Assembly: GCA_003644265.1 (NCBI GenBank)
Contig: QNBX01000001.1
Span: 17,828 to 81,827, forward strand
Reading direction: 5' to 3'
Length of the DNA: 64,000 nucleotides
Source of the DNA: Planctomycetota bacterium
Lineage (GTDB): Bacteria > Planctomycetota > B15-G4
Positions 1 to 10,691 of this stretch are shown here, piece after piece. Numbering within the stretch: position 1 is the first letter of the stretch; the number at the start of each line of letters is the position of its first letter. A program made the position numbers and the translations under genes. The notes beneath the pieces are model-generated. The model did not search any database, was not told the origin of the DNA, and saw nothing but the letters and a program-made list of their open reading frames with translations.

Positions 1-65
1 CCACGCGTGAGAACACGCACAAGATGGCGGAGGCCAACAAAGCCTACGCCCACTTTGCCTGGTAA
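1..65 (+). CDS. rpsG: Ribosomal protein uS7 (S7), C-terminal end only
   Basis: Only the last 20 codons are in the window. They read THKMAEANKAYAHFAW before a TAA at 63-65, which matches the conserved C-terminal tail of S7 (a small-subunit head protein that contacts the E-site region). It precedes fusA, as in the classical str operon (rpsL-rpsG-fusA). The following 249 bp up to fusA are GC-rich and I see no gene in them. Confidence 0.9.
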   Translation, partial: TRENTHKMAEANKAYAHFAW

Positions 66-314
66 GGCGGGGCCCGGTCGCACGGGGCCTGGCGCTCCCG
101 AGGTGGAGCACACCGGGTCCGGCGCTGCGCGAGCTGGGTACATTGCCGGCGCCTCTGGAGCTGCGCGCGCCGGCAGCTGCCACACGCACTGCGCACGCGC
201 AGGCGCCGTTGCCCCAGAGGCCGCAGGCGCCGAGCCTGCGCGGCTGGCGACCTCTGCGCGAGGCCACGCGTCTGTAAACGGCCTGAGCGCCACGGTAGCG
301 GCGGAGGGCGCGGC

Positions 315-2378
<2,064 letters not shown>

Positions 2379-2784
2379 GACCATCATGCTCAGCCCGTGC
2401 CCCTGCCGCGTTCCGCCCGCCCAGGGCGGCCCTGAGCGCCTCGCCTGCCCCTCAAGAAGGGGCTCGGTATATGCGCCCCCACGGAGCGCGAGCGTGGCCG
2501 TACGGGCGCTCCGCCGGACCACCCGCGCCGCCCTCTCGGGACGCGCCGCGCTCGCGTCTTCAGATTGGTCAAGGAACGGCCTATTGACTGGCGATCCGGT
2601 ACGCCTAGAATCGCTCGCTTTTCGTCGCCTGGGCAAAACGCCCCGGACAGCACCCCTCCGACCGCGAGTTCCGCGGCTGGCGGGGGCTTCCCGTTGCTTC
2701 CCTGATCGGTCCTGGTCGGGAGAGCGGCGCTGAGCGCGACACCTGGTTTCGCAGCCGCGATCCCAGCTCCCCGGACCCGAGCGT
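2379..2784. other. Gene-free stretch between fusA and rpsJ
   Basis: These 406 bp hold no convincing gene. A 6-bp stem (GCCCCT/AGGGGC, 2447-2463) could be a weak end-of-transcript hairpin for the str operon but has no T-run. A strong sigma-70-like promoter sits at 2584-2611 and would leave a leader of about 167 nt before rpsJ. That leader is GC-rich. I could not fold a confident L4-type regulatory structure by eye. Confidence 0.6.
2584..2611 (+). promoter_or_regulatory. Sigma-70-type promoter for the S10 operon
   Basis: TTGACT (2584-2589) and TAGAAT (2606-2611) each match the -35 and -10 consensus at 5 of 6 positions with a 16-bp spacer. This is striking in such GC-rich DNA. A start near 2618 is expected, upstream of rpsJ and the whole ribosomal-protein supercluster. 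Confidence 0.7.
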
Positions 2785-3093
2785 ATGCAGACGAAGAAGA
2801 TCATCATCCGCCTCGAAGCGTACGACCACGAGACGCTGGACCAGTCGGCGGCCGACATCGCCGACGGGGCCCGCCGCACGGGCGCCCGCGTCGCCGGTCC
2901 GATCCCGCTCCCGACGCGGATCGAGCGCTACACCGTGTTGCGCTCGCCCCACGTCGACAAGAAGAGCCGGGAGCAGTTCGAGATCCGCACGCACAAGCGG
3001 CTGATTCACATCCTGGAGCCCACCAGCAAGACGGTGGACGCCATCTCCAAGCTGACGCTGCCCGCCGGCGTCGACATCCGGGTCAAGGCCTGA
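2785..3093 (+). CDS. rpsJ: Ribosomal protein uS10 (S10)
   Basis: This small-subunit head protein (NusE) also takes part in transcription antitermination. It has 102 residues, the usual length, and starts [19 protein letters not shown] with the conserved [20 protein letters not shown] core and HKRLIHI segment. It opens the S10 operon behind the promoter at 2584. The bases before ATG 2785 show only a weak Shine-Dalgarno, but the N-terminus aligns with the family, so the start is likely right. Confidence 0.97.
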   Translation: MQTKKIIIRLEAYDHETLDQSAADIADGARRTGARVAGPIPLPTRIERYTVLRSPHVDKKSREQFEIRTHKRLIHILEPTSKTVDAISKLTLPAGVDIRVKA

Positions 3094-3112
3094 CGGCCAG
3101 GGAGACTGCACA

Positions 3113-3751
3113 GTGATCGCCCTCCTCGGAACGAAACGCGGCATGACCCAGCTCTGGAAAGAAGACGGCACGCGTATGCCCGTCACGGTGCTGGACATCG
3201 CCCCCAACACAGTTACGGCGGTGCGTACCGCCGAGCGCGATGGCTACGAGGCGCTGCAGATCGGTGCCGGCGCCATCCGCACCAAGCTGGTGAACAAGCC
3301 GCGACGCGGCCAGTTCGACAAGGCCGGCGTTGAGCCCTGCCGCCACCTGCGCGAGGTGCGCATGGAGGTGGGGGAGGCCAAGCCCGGTGATCAGCTCGCG
3401 GTCGACCAGTTCGAGGTCGGTAGCCTGGTCGACGTGGTCGGTACCAGCAAGGGCAAGGGCTTCGCCGGCACCATCAAGCGCTGGGGCTTCTCGCGCGGTC
3501 CGGAAACTCACGGCAGCCAGAACGTGCGTCGACCGGGTTCTATCGGTATGTGCAAGTACCCCGGCCGCGTCGTCAAGGGCAAGAAGATGCCCGGGCGCAT
3601 GGGCAACGAGCGCGTCACGGTCAAGGGCCTCGAGGTCCTTGCGGTCGACGTTGCTGCTGGCCAGCTTCTGGTCAAGGGCCCCGTGCCCGGCGCCAACGGC
3701 GGCTTGGTGTTCGTCCGGCAGACCAACCTCGTTGGCAAGGGGGCGAAGTGA
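3113..3751 (+). CDS. rplC: Ribosomal protein uL3 (L3)
   Basis: This large-subunit assembly initiator has a loop that reaches toward the peptidyl-transferase centre. It has 212 residues and begins MIALLGTKRGMTQLWKEDG, the standard bacterial L3 N-terminus. The central segment GTSKGKGFAGTIKRWGF and the loop GSQNVRRPGSIG are intact. The start is GTG 3113 with GGAGAC about seven bases upstream. Its TGA overlaps the rplD ATG by one base (TGATG), so L4 translation is probably coupled. Confidence 0.97.
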   Translation: MIALLGTKRGMTQLWKEDGTRMPVTVLDIAPNTVTAVRTAERDGYEALQIGAGAIRTKLVNKPRRGQFDKAGVEPCRHLREVRMEVGEAKPGDQLAVDQFEVGSLVDVVGTSKGKGFAGTIKRWGFSRGPETHGSQNVRRPGSIGMCKYPGRVVKGKKMPGRMGNERVTVKGLEVLAVDVAAGQLLVKGPVPGANGGLVFVRQTNLVGKGAK

Positions 3752-4446
3752 TGGCAAATCCGACCCAGGTCACGAGTTGGGACAACGGCAAGCTCGGCCA
3801 GGCCAAGCTCGACGCGTCCTCGCTCGGCGATCGTGTCAAGCTGCGCCTGCTCTGGGACGCGGTGCGCATGTACGAGGCCAACAAGCGTCAGGGCACGGTC
3901 TCAACAAAGACCCGCGCTGAGACCAACTACACGACGCGCAAGCCCTACAAGCAGAAGGGCACCGGCAACGCCCGGCGCGGCGACTTCAACTCGCCGCTGC
4001 TGCGCGGGGGTGGTGTGATCTTCGGCCCGCGCCCGCGCGACTACAGCTACAGCCTCCCGCGCAAGGCCCTGCGCGAGGCCCTGCGTTCCGCGCTGATCGG
4101 CAAGCTGCGCGACGACGAGGTGCTGCACCTGTCCTCGTCTGCCTTCGACAAGCCATCCACCAAGACGGCCGCCGAGGCCCTGCGGGTGCTGGGTGTCGAC
4201 GGTTCCGCCGCGCTGGTGGTCCCCGACATCAACGAGAACGTGTACCTCTCGTTCCGCAACCTGCCCCGTACGCACGTGATGCGGGCCACGGACCTGAACG
4301 GCTACGACGTGCTCTGGCATCGTCGCGTGGTGTTCGTCGACAACGCCTGGGATGTGCTGATCGAACGCCTCGCTGGCGGCGCTGCCGCCGTCGAAGCCGG
4401 ATCGCCGTCTTCTGAGCAGCCCACTGAGCAGGAGGCCGAGGCATGA
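3751..4446 (+). CDS. rplD: Ribosomal protein uL4 (L4)
   Basis: L4 lines the exit tunnel and is the autoregulator of the S10 operon in enterobacteria. It has 231 residues from ATG 3751, chosen because it overlaps the L3 stop and because everything upstream in this frame is antisense-like. The tunnel-loop signature TRAETNYTTRKPYKQKGTG and the segment RGGGVIFGPRPRDYSY are present. The last 20 or so residues are an acidic/Ser/Glu-rich tail (ending EQEAEA) that goes beyond the core fold. The stop overlaps the rplW start (ATGA). Confidence 0.96.
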   Translation: MANPTQVTSWDNGKLGQAKLDASSLGDRVKLRLLWDAVRMYEANKRQGTVSTKTRAETNYTTRKPYKQKGTGNARRGDFNSPLLRGGGVIFGPRPRDYSYSLPRKALREALRSALIGKLRDDEVLHLSSSAFDKPSTKTAAEALRVLGVDGSAALVVPDINENVYLSFRNLPRTHVMRATDLNGYDVLWHRRVVFVDNAWDVLIERLAGGAAAVEAGSPSSEQPTEQEAEA

Positions 4447-4727
4447 CCGCCGATCCGCGCCGCATCATCCTGCGCCCGCTCATCACTGAGAAGGGCACGG
4501 ACATCACCACGGACCACAACGGCTACACCTTTGCCGTGGCTCGCAAGGCCAACAAGGTGCAGATCCGCCAGGCCATCGAACAGCTGTTCGATGTGAGCGT
4601 GACCCAGGTGCGCACCATGACCCGGATCGGCAAGATCAAGGGTCGCGGGCCGCGCGCGAGCAAGAAGCCCAACTGGAAGCGAGCGATCGTGACGCTCGCT
4701 GAAGGCGACGTCGTCGAGTTCCTGTAG
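4443..4727 (+). CDS. rplW: Ribosomal protein uL23 (L23)
   Basis: L23 sits at the tunnel exit and docks trigger factor and SRP. It has 94 residues. Conserved features are the opening [13 protein letters not shown], the helix [17 protein letters not shown] and the basic loop [20 protein letters not shown] that extends into 23S rRNA. The ATG overlaps the end of rplD by four bases. The stop TAG overlaps an AGGAA that can serve as Shine-Dalgarno for rplB. Confidence 0.96.
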   Translation: MTADPRRIILRPLITEKGTDITTDHNGYTFAVARKANKVQIRQAIEQLFDVSVTQVRTMTRIGKIKGRGPRASKKPNWKRAIVTLAEGDVVEFL

Positions 4728-4734
4728 GAACATC

Positions 4735-5571
4735 ATGGCCATCCACAAGTACAAACCGACCTCACCCGGGCGCCGCGGCGCTACGGTTGTCCGCGACCCG
4801 GACCTCACCGGCGGCAAGCCGGAGAAGTCCCTGCTGGTCAAGCGCAAGCGCCACTCGGGACGCAACGTCCATGGCCGCATCACCTCGCATCGTCGAGGTG
4901 GCGGTCACAAGCGTCGCTTCCGGATCATCGACTTCCGCCGCCGTCATGATGACGTGCCGGCCAAGGTCGCCGAGATCCAGTACGACCCGAACCGCACCGC
5001 CAACATCGCGCTGCTGCACTACGCGGACGGCAAGAAGAGCTACATCCTCGCGCCCTTCGGCCTCAAGCAGGGCGATGTGATCATGTCGGGTGCCAAGGCC
5101 GAGCCGCGCCTGGGCAACGCCATGAGCTTGGCTCAGATGCCGCTCGGATCCATCCTCCACTGCGTGGAGCTGGCGCCCGGCCGCGGCGCCAAGATGGGTC
5201 GCTCGGCGGGCGCCAACATCCGCCTGCTGGCGCGGGATGGCGACTACGCCATGCTGATCCTGCCGTCCGGCGAGCAGCGCAGGGTGCACGCCAACTGCCG
5301 CGCGACCTTGGGTCAGGTGGGTAACGTCGATCACGGCCTGGTCAAGCTGGGCAAGGCTGGCCGCAACCGCTGGAAGGGCCGTCGGCCCAAGGTGCGCGGT
5401 ACGGCCATGTCTGCCTACGCCCACCCCATGGGTGGCGGCGAAGGTCGTACTTCCGGCGGGCGCCATCCGTGCTCGCCTTGGGGCAAGCTTGCCAAGGGTG
5501 GCAAGACCCGTAGTCCACGCAAGACGTCGAGTCGCATGATCATTCGACGTCGCAAGCACAAGAAGAAGTAA
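4735..5571 (+). CDS. rplB: Ribosomal protein uL2 (L2), altered tip motif
   Basis: This is the largest core protein of the 50S subunit, required for subunit joining and near the peptidyl-transferase centre. It has 278 residues with [18 protein letters not shown] at the start and the RNA-binding segment [18 protein letters not shown]. The C-terminal signature, usually NPVDHPHGGGEG, reads [12 protein letters not shown] here. The invariant His (E. coli His229) remains, but the preceding Asp (Asp228) is Ala and the second His is Met. The rest of the tail ([19 protein letters not shown]) looks normal, so this is not a sequencing artefact. Confidence 0.97.
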   Translation: MAIHKYKPTSPGRRGATVVRDPDLTGGKPEKSLLVKRKRHSGRNVHGRITSHRRGGGHKRRFRIIDFRRRHDDVPAKVAEIQYDPNRTANIALLHYADGKKSYILAPFGLKQGDVIMSGAKAEPRLGNAMSLAQMPLGSILHCVELAPGRGAKMGRSAGANIRLLARDGDYAMLILPSGEQRRVHANCRATLGQVGNVDHGLVKLGKAGRNRWKGRRPKVRGTAMSAYAHPMGGGEGRTSGGRHPCSPWGKLAKGGKTRSPRKTSSRMIIRRRKHKKK

Positions 5572-5594
5572 GGCCCAGACGGAGCGAATGAACT

Positions 5595-5861
5595 GTGAGT
5601 CGTAGTCTCAAGAAGGGCCCGTACGTTGACCTCAAGCTGGAGAAGAAGGTCATGCGTCTGAACCTGGAGAACCGGCGTGATCCGATCACGACCTGGGCCC
5701 GGGCATGCACCATCACTCCGGATTTCGTGGGCCACACGTTCATGGTCCACGACGGTCGGCGCCATCAGAAGGTGTACGTCGTCGAGGACATGGTCGGGCA
5801 CAAGCTCGGCGAGTTCGCCGCCACGCGGACCTTCCGCGGTCACACCAACTCAAAGAAGTAG
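5595..5861 (+). CDS. rpsS: Ribosomal protein uS19 (S19)
   Basis: S19 lies in the 30S head and contacts 5S rRNA/L5 bridges. It has 88 residues. It begins [19 protein letters not shown] and ends [21 protein letters not shown], with the core [20 protein letters not shown]. The start is GTG 5595 and fits the family N-terminus exactly; no ATG is in register nearby. It lies 23 bp after rplB and 3 bp before rplV. Confidence 0.96.
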   Translation: MSRSLKKGPYVDLKLEKKVMRLNLENRRDPITTWARACTITPDFVGHTFMVHDGRRHQKVYVVEDMVGHKLGEFAATRTFRGHTNSKK

Positions 5862-5864
5862 ATC

Positions 5865-6251
5865 ATGGCCGATTTCAAAGCTAGCCACCGACACGCGAAG
5901 ATCACCGCCCGCAAGGCGCGGCTGGTCGTCGACCTGGTCCGTGGGCTCCCGGTCAACCGGGCCCTGACGATGCTCGAGCGCTCGCCCAAGCGGGCCGCCG
6001 TGCTGGTCAAGGCGGTCGTGCGTTCGGCCGTCGCCAACGCCGAGCAGGCCACCGAGGGCTCGATCGACCTCAACGCCCTGACGGTGTCCGAGGCCCGCGT
6101 CGACGAGGGGCCGCTGCTCGGCGGCCACATCCGCTGGCGCCCCGCGGCGCGCGGCCGGGCTCAGCCCTACCGCAAGCGCACCAGCCACATCCATATCCGG
6201 CTTGCGCCCAGCGTGCAGCTGCTCGAATCCACCCCTGGCAAGGAAGGCTGA
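5865..6251 (+). CDS. rplV: Ribosomal protein uL22 (L22)
   Basis: L22 lines the exit tunnel with L4 and carries the loop that forms the macrolide constriction. It has 128 residues and starts MADFKASHRHAKITARKARL. The helix NRALTMLERSPKRAAVLVKA is typical. The beta-hairpin region RWRPAARGRAQPYRKRTSHI corresponds to the conserved RxxPRARGRAxxIxKRTSHI. It sits tightly between rpsS and rpsC. Confidence 0.96.
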   Translation: MADFKASHRHAKITARKARLVVDLVRGLPVNRALTMLERSPKRAAVLVKAVVRSAVANAEQATEGSIDLNALTVSEARVDEGPLLGGHIRWRPAARGRAQPYRKRTSHIHIRLAPSVQLLESTPGKEG

Positions 6252-6253
6252 TC

Positions 6254-6913
6254 ATGGGGCAGAAGGTACATCCCATCGGCTTCCGTATCGGCATCACTGA
6301 GCCCTGGCGCTCGCGTTGGTATGCCAACAAGAAGGACTTCGGCGCGCTGCTCCAGGAGGATCAGCGCATCCGCAAGTTCATCAAGAAGGAGTACCACGCG
6401 GCCGCTGTGCCGCGGATCGACATCGAGCGGACGCGTGAGCGCGTCACGGTGATCGTCCACACCGCGCGACCCGGCCTGCTGATCGGGCGCCGCGGAGCTC
6501 AGGTCGAGAAGCTGAACGACGAGCTTACGGACATCTGCAACAAGCCGGTGGCTATCCGTACGGTCGAGATCAGCAAGCCGGAGCTCTCGGCTCAGCTGGT
6601 GGCCGAGAACATGGCGGAGCAGCTCGTTCGCCGCGCCAGCTACCGCCGTGCCATGAAGAAGTCGGGCGAACTGACCATGCAAGCGGGTGCCCTCGGCGTG
6701 AAGATCGAGATCGCCGGTCGTCTGGGTGGCGCTGAGATCGCGCGCACGCAGAAGATGGCCCTGGGCAGCGTGCCGCTGTCCACGCTCGACGCTTGGGTCG
6801 ACTACGGCTTCGCCGAAGCACGCACCAGCATGGGCGTCATCGGCGTGAAGGCCTGGATCTACCGCGGCCGCTACGCCGACTTCGCCGAAACGCAGGGCAG
6901 GCGTTCGTCATGA
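6254..6913 (+). CDS. rpsC: Ribosomal protein uS3 (S3)
   Basis: S3 lies at the mRNA entry tunnel and, with S4 and S5, forms the ribosomal helicase. It has 219 residues and begins MGQKVHPIGFRIGITEPW. The type II KH domain carries the GxxG-like loop GLLIGRRGAQVEKL (about 76-89). The C-terminal domain (GRLGGAEIARTQKMALGSVPL) ends without a long tail. The stop overlaps the rplP start as ATGA. Confidence 0.97.
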   Translation: MGQKVHPIGFRIGITEPWRSRWYANKKDFGALLQEDQRIRKFIKKEYHAAAVPRIDIERTRERVTVIVHTARPGLLIGRRGAQVEKLNDELTDICNKPVAIRTVEISKPELSAQLVAENMAEQLVRRASYRRAMKKSGELTMQAGALGVKIEIAGRLGGAEIARTQKMALGSVPLSTLDAWVDYGFAEARTSMGVIGVKAWIYRGRYADFAETQGRRSS

Positions 6914-7323
6914 AGAACATGCCCAAGCGCTTCAAGCACCGGAAGGTGCAGAAGGGCAAGATTCGCGGTGACGCGACGCGTGGCCACACGGTGGCCTTCG
7001 GTGAGTACGGCCTGCAGTCCATGCAGCCGGGATGGATCACCTCGCGGGTCATCGAGGCGGGACGTGTGGCTGCCAATCGCGCCGCGCCCGGCTCGCGTAT
7101 CACCATCCGGATCTTCCCGCAGAAGCCGATCACGTCCATCCCTGCCGAGACCCGCATGGGCAAGGGCAAGGGGGAGCCCGAGTACTGGGCCGCGGTGATC
7201 AAGCCCGGCACCGTGATCTATGAGATCGGCGGTGTCGATGCCGAGACCGCCAAGCTGGCCCTCAACCGCGTCGCACACAAGCTGCCCGTGCGCTGCCGAC
7301 TGGTGAAGAGGAGGACACGGTGA
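6910..7323 (+). CDS. rplP: Ribosomal protein uL16 (L16)
   Basis: L16 positions the A-site tRNA elbow and 23S helices near the peptidyl-transferase centre. It has 137 residues from ATG 6910, which overlaps the rpsC stop; the frame continues upstream but only as a shadow of rpsC. Family segments include MPKRFKHRKVQKGKIRG, GEYGLQSMQPGWITSRVIEA, RIFPQKPITSIPAETRMGKGKG and IKPGTVIYEIGGV. An alternative start at ATG 6919 would begin at MPKRF. Confidence 0.96.
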   Translation: MKNMPKRFKHRKVQKGKIRGDATRGHTVAFGEYGLQSMQPGWITSRVIEAGRVAANRAAPGSRITIRIFPQKPITSIPAETRMGKGKGEPEYWAAVIKPGTVIYEIGGVDAETAKLALNRVAHKLPVRCRLVKRRTR

Positions 7324-7544
7324 GCGACAAGGCCGTGAAGGAACTGCGCGAGAAGCTCGACAGTGAGCTCGAATTCGACTGCCTCGAATCGCAGAAGGAG
7401 CTCTTTGAGCTGCGCTTCAAGTCGAGCTCGGAGGGTCTCTCCAATCCGAGCCGGATCCGGCAACTCCGGCGGGAGATCGCACGCATCAAGACCCTGCTGC
7501 ATGAGCGGCATCTCGGCGTCCGTGGCGCCCAGTCACGAGCCTGA
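7320..7544 (+). CDS. rpmC: Ribosomal protein uL29 (L29)
   Basis: This small helical protein sits next to L23 at the tunnel exit. It has 74 residues and starts at GTG 7320, overlapping the L16 stop (GTGA). Two antiparallel helices are evident ([18 protein letters not shown] and the [19 protein letters not shown] signature of the family). The N-terminal helix is a few residues longer than in E. coli L29. Confidence 0.94.
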   Translation: MSDKAVKELREKLDSELEFDCLESQKELFELRFKSSSEGLSNPSRIRQLRREIARIKTLLHERHLGVRGAQSRA

Positions 7545-7558
7545 GCGGACAAGACAAC

Positions 7559-7834
7559 ATGAGCACTGACGAAAACTCCCGCAACGTGGTCCTGAAGATC
7601 GGGGTCGTGAAGAGCGACAAGATGGACAAGACCATTGTCGTGTCCATCGAGCGCCGCTTGATGCACCCGCTCTACAAGAAGTTCATCAAGCGCTACACGA
7701 CGCTGGTGGCCCACGACGAGGACAACCAGGCCAAGCAGGGCGACACGGTCGAGGTGCGCTTCACCCGGCCTCTGAGCAAGACCAAGCGCTGGCGCCTTGA
7801 GCGCGTGCTTGAGGGCGCGGGAGGTGCGGCATGA
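7559..7834 (+). CDS. rpsQ: Ribosomal protein uS17 (S17)
   Basis: This OB-fold protein binds 16S rRNA early in assembly. It has 91 residues. The diagnostic segments are [38 protein letters not shown] and [19 protein letters not shown]. An N-terminal extension of about ten residues ([10 protein letters not shown]) precedes the core. The stop overlaps the rplN start (ATGA at 7831). Confidence 0.96.
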   Translation: MSTDENSRNVVLKIGVVKSDKMDKTIVVSIERRLMHPLYKKFIKRYTTLVAHDEDNQAKQGDTVEVRFTRPLSKTKRWRLERVLEGAGGAA

Positions 7835-8199
7835 TCCAGATGCAGACCATGCTCGACGTAGCGGACAACACCGGCGCCAAGGCGGTCCAGTGCTTCAAGG
7901 TGCTGGGCGGGTCCAAGCGTCGCTACGCCGGCATCGGCGACATCATCATCGGATCCGTCAAGAAGTCGATTCCGACCGCCAACATCAAGAAGGGCGCCAT
8001 CGTGCGCGGCGTGATCGTGCGCACGCGCTCCGACATCCGGCGCCGCGACGGCTCGCGCCTGCGCTTCGACCGCAACGCCCTGGTCATCATCGACAAGGAC
8101 GGCAACCCGGTCGGCACGCGCATCTTCGGCGCGGTGGCGCGCGAGCTGCGTCAGCGCAACTTCATGAAGATCATCTCCCTCGCCAACGAGGTCGTCTGA
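7831..8199 (+). CDS. rplN: Ribosomal protein uL14 (L14)
   Basis: L14 lies at the subunit interface, where RsfS also docks. It has 122 residues, exactly the usual length, starting [20 protein letters not shown] and ending [14 protein letters not shown]. The conserved [17 protein letters not shown] segment is present. The final A of its TGA stop is the first base of the rplX ATG (one-base overlap). Confidence 0.97.
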   Translation: MIQMQTMLDVADNTGAKAVQCFKVLGGSKRRYAGIGDIIIGSVKKSIPTANIKKGAIVRGVIVRTRSDIRRRDGSRLRFDRNALVIIDKDGNPVGTRIFGAVARELRQRNFMKIISLANEVV

Positions 8200-8513
8200 T
8201 GTCTCTGCTCAGAAAGGGCGACACCGTGGTGGTGCTGGCCGGTGCCCAGCGAGGCACCACCGGGCGCATCCTCAGCCTCAGCCGCAAGCACGCCTCCGCC
8301 ATCGTCGAGGGCGTCAACCTCAAGTTCAAGCACCTGCGCCGCAGCCAGGACAACCCCCAAGGTGGTCGCTCACAGCGTGAGTACCCGGTGGATCTGTCCA
8401 ACCTGGCCTACTGGGATGAGGACGCGGGCAAGGGTGTGCGCCTGGGTGTCCAGGTGAACGACGGCACCAAGCGGCGCGTGACGCGCCCCGCTGGCCGGGT
8501 CATCGAGGACTGA
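8199..8513 (+). CDS. rplX: Ribosomal protein uL24 (L24)
   Basis: This 50S assembly initiator has a KOW motif. It has 104 residues from ATG 8199, which shares a base with the rplN stop; the frame is open further upstream only as a shadow of rplN. The KOW segment is LLRKGDTVVVLAGAQRGTTG, followed by VEGVNLKFKHLRRSQDNPQG, equivalent to the VxGVNxxKKHxKP motif of the family. Confidence 0.95.
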   Translation: MSLLRKGDTVVVLAGAQRGTTGRILSLSRKHASAIVEGVNLKFKHLRRSQDNPQGGRSQREYPVDLSNLAYWDEDAGKGVRLGVQVNDGTKRRVTRPAGRVIED

Positions 8514-8550
8514 GCGACTCGCCAGGCGATCCACAGGAACCGCAAGAACC

Positions 8551-9129
8551 ATGACGACAGCAACCAACGCTCCACGCCTCTTTGAGACCTTCCGGGACAC
8601 CGTGCTCCCTGAATTCTCCAAGAAGCACGGCATCACCAACCCCATGGCCGCGCCCAAGCTGGTCAAGATCGTGGTCAGCATGGGGGTGGGAGAGGCCAAG
8701 GAGAACAAGACCGTGCTTGATTCGGCGGTCGCCGACATGACGCTGATCACCGGCCAGAAGGCGGCCGTGACCCGGGCGCGCATGTCGGTCAGCAACTTCA
8801 AGCTGCGCGAGGACATGCCCATCGGCTGTCGCGTGACGCTGCGCGGTCCGCGCATGTGGGAGTTCCTCGACCGACTCATCTCGATCGTGATCCCACGTAT
8901 CAAGGACTTCCGCGGTCTGAAGGCCAAGCTGGACGGCCGCGGCAACTACTCCCTGGGTCTCAACGACCAGACGGTCTTTCCTGAGATCGATCTGGATCGG
9001 ATCAAGCACTACCAGGGTATGAACATCACCATCGTCACCAGCGCCGGCAGCGACGACAAGGGTCGTGAGCTGTTGAGTGCGCTGGGGATGCCGTTCCGCC
9101 GGCCGAAGAAGGCCGACGGGCAGAGCTGA
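8551..9129 (+). CDS. rplE: Ribosomal protein uL5 (L5)
   Basis: L5 binds 5S rRNA and forms an intersubunit bridge. It has 192 residues, slightly longer than the usual 180 because of an N-terminal stretch ([18 protein letters not shown]). Core signatures are [40 protein letters not shown], and the C-terminal [25 protein letters not shown] 8551 follows 37 bp after rplX. Confidence 0.96.
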   Translation: MTTATNAPRLFETFRDTVLPEFSKKHGITNPMAAPKLVKIVVSMGVGEAKENKTVLDSAVADMTLITGQKAAVTRARMSVSNFKLREDMPIGCRVTLRGPRMWEFLDRLISIVIPRIKDFRGLKAKLDGRGNYSLGLNDQTVFPEIDLDRIKHYQGMNITIVTSAGSDDKGRELLSALGMPFRRPKKADGQS

Positions 9130-9154
9130 ACGGAAGAACGGACCGAGCCAGACC

Positions 9155-9340
9155 ATGGGCAAGACGAGTTGGATCGCCAAAACCAAGATGAAGCCCAAGT
9201 TCAGAACACGGGCCAAGTCACGCTGCGGCCTGTGCGGGCGCAGTCACGCGTTTCTCAGGAAGTTCGGCATCTGCCGGATCTGCTTCCGGACCCTGGCACT
9301 CAAGGGAGAGATCCCCGGCGTGCGCAAGGCGTCCTGGTGA
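9155..9340 (+). CDS. rpsN: Ribosomal protein uS14 (S14), zinc-binding short form
   Basis: S14 lies in the 30S head. This is the 61-residue type Z form (sometimes called rpsZ) rather than the long zinc-free form. Two CxxC pairs (CGLC and CRIC, residues 24-27 and 40-43) form the zinc ribbon. It starts [16 protein letters not shown] and ends [11 protein letters not shown], the standard C-terminus. ATG 9155 is chosen from the family length; the frame upstream is a shadow of rplE. Confidence 0.96.
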   Translation: MGKTSWIAKTKMKPKFRTRAKSRCGLCGRSHAFLRKFGICRICFRTLALKGEIPGVRKASW

Positions 9341-9359
9341 TCGCCGGAGACCTAATCTC

Positions 9360-9755
<396 letters not shown>

Positions 9756-9764
9756 GGAACCGAG

Positions 9765-10310
9765 ATGTCGAGAATTGGCAAACAACCCATCACGTTCAAG
9801 GACGGCACCAAGGTGTCTTTCTCGAACCACGTCCTGAAGGTGGAGGCTGGCAAGGCCACGCTGACCCAGGACATCGACCCGTGCGTCCGCGTCGAGGTCG
9901 ACGACGGCGGCCGCGTCCTGACGCTTGGACGCGTCGATGACAGCAAGCGCAGCCGCGCGATGCACGGCCTGTACCGGTCCCTCGCCGCCAACATGGTGCA
10001 AGGGGTCGAGCAGGGATTCGTCAAGAAGCTCGAGATTCAGGGGGTTGGCTATAACGCCAAGATTCAGGGCAAGTCCCTGACCCTGAACATCGGGTTCAAC
10101 GCGCCGGTCACGCTGCCGGTGCCCGAGGGTCTCACGGTCGAGACGCCGACGCCGACCAACGTCACGGTGTCCGGTGCCAACAAGCAAGCCGTGGGGCAGT
10201 ACGCCGCCGAAGTGCGCGCCGTCCGGAAGCCGGAGCCCTACAAGGGCAAGGGCATCCGCTACGAGGGCGAGATCGTTCGACGCAAGGTCGGCAAGTCGCT
10301 GGGAGCCTGA
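9765..10310 (+). CDS. rplF: Ribosomal protein uL6 (L6)
   Basis: L6 sits near the factor-binding stalk base. It has 181 residues with two repeats of the L6 fold. It begins [19 protein letters not shown] and contains [37 protein letters not shown] and the C-terminal signature [20 protein letters not shown]. It is spaced 9 bp after rpsH and ends 1 bp before the rplR ATG. Confidence 0.97.
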   Translation: MSRIGKQPITFKDGTKVSFSNHVLKVEAGKATLTQDIDPCVRVEVDDGGRVLTLGRVDDSKRSRAMHGLYRSLAANMVQGVEQGFVKKLEIQGVGYNAKIQGKSLTLNIGFNAPVTLPVPEGLTVETPTPTNVTVSGANKQAVGQYAAEVRAVRKPEPYKGKGIRYEGEIVRRKVGKSLGA

Positions 10311-10311
10311 T

Positions 10312-10689
10312 ATGACCAAGCAAGACAGAGCCAGCCGCCAGACCGGCATCCGCCGCCTGCGCCGGCGCAAGCACGTGCGCAAGCGCGTGTCCGGCAGCAG
10401 CGCGCGCCCGCGCCTGAGCGTGTTCCGCAGCTCCAAGCAGATCTACGTCCAGGCCATCGACGACTTCACCGGGGTGACGCTCGCCGCCACCTCCTCCGTC
10501 GACAAGGACGTGCGTTCCTCGCTGGAGGGCGGCAAGTCCGACGCGGCTCGGGCCGTTGGGCAGGACATCGCCAAGCGACTCACCGATCAGGGTGTGAAGG
10601 CCGTGGTGTTCGATCGCGGCTGGTACAAGTTCCATGGCCGCGTGAAAGCGCTGGCCGACGCCGCCCGCGAAGCCGGGCTGGAGTTCTAG
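10312..10689 (+). CDS. rplR: Ribosomal protein uL18 (L18)
   Basis: L18 binds 5S rRNA with L5. It has 125 residues from ATG 10312 ([20 protein letters not shown]), just after the rplF stop. The basic N-terminal tail leads into [18 protein letters not shown], and the C-terminus [20 protein letters not shown] is canonical. The open frame continues upstream only as a shadow of rplF. Confidence 0.96.
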   Translation: MTKQDRASRQTGIRRLRRRKHVRKRVSGSSARPRLSVFRSSKQIYVQAIDDFTGVTLAATSSVDKDVRSSLEGGKSDAARAVGQDIAKRLTDQGVKAVVFDRGWYKFHGRVKALADAAREAGLEF

Positions 10690-10691
10690 GC

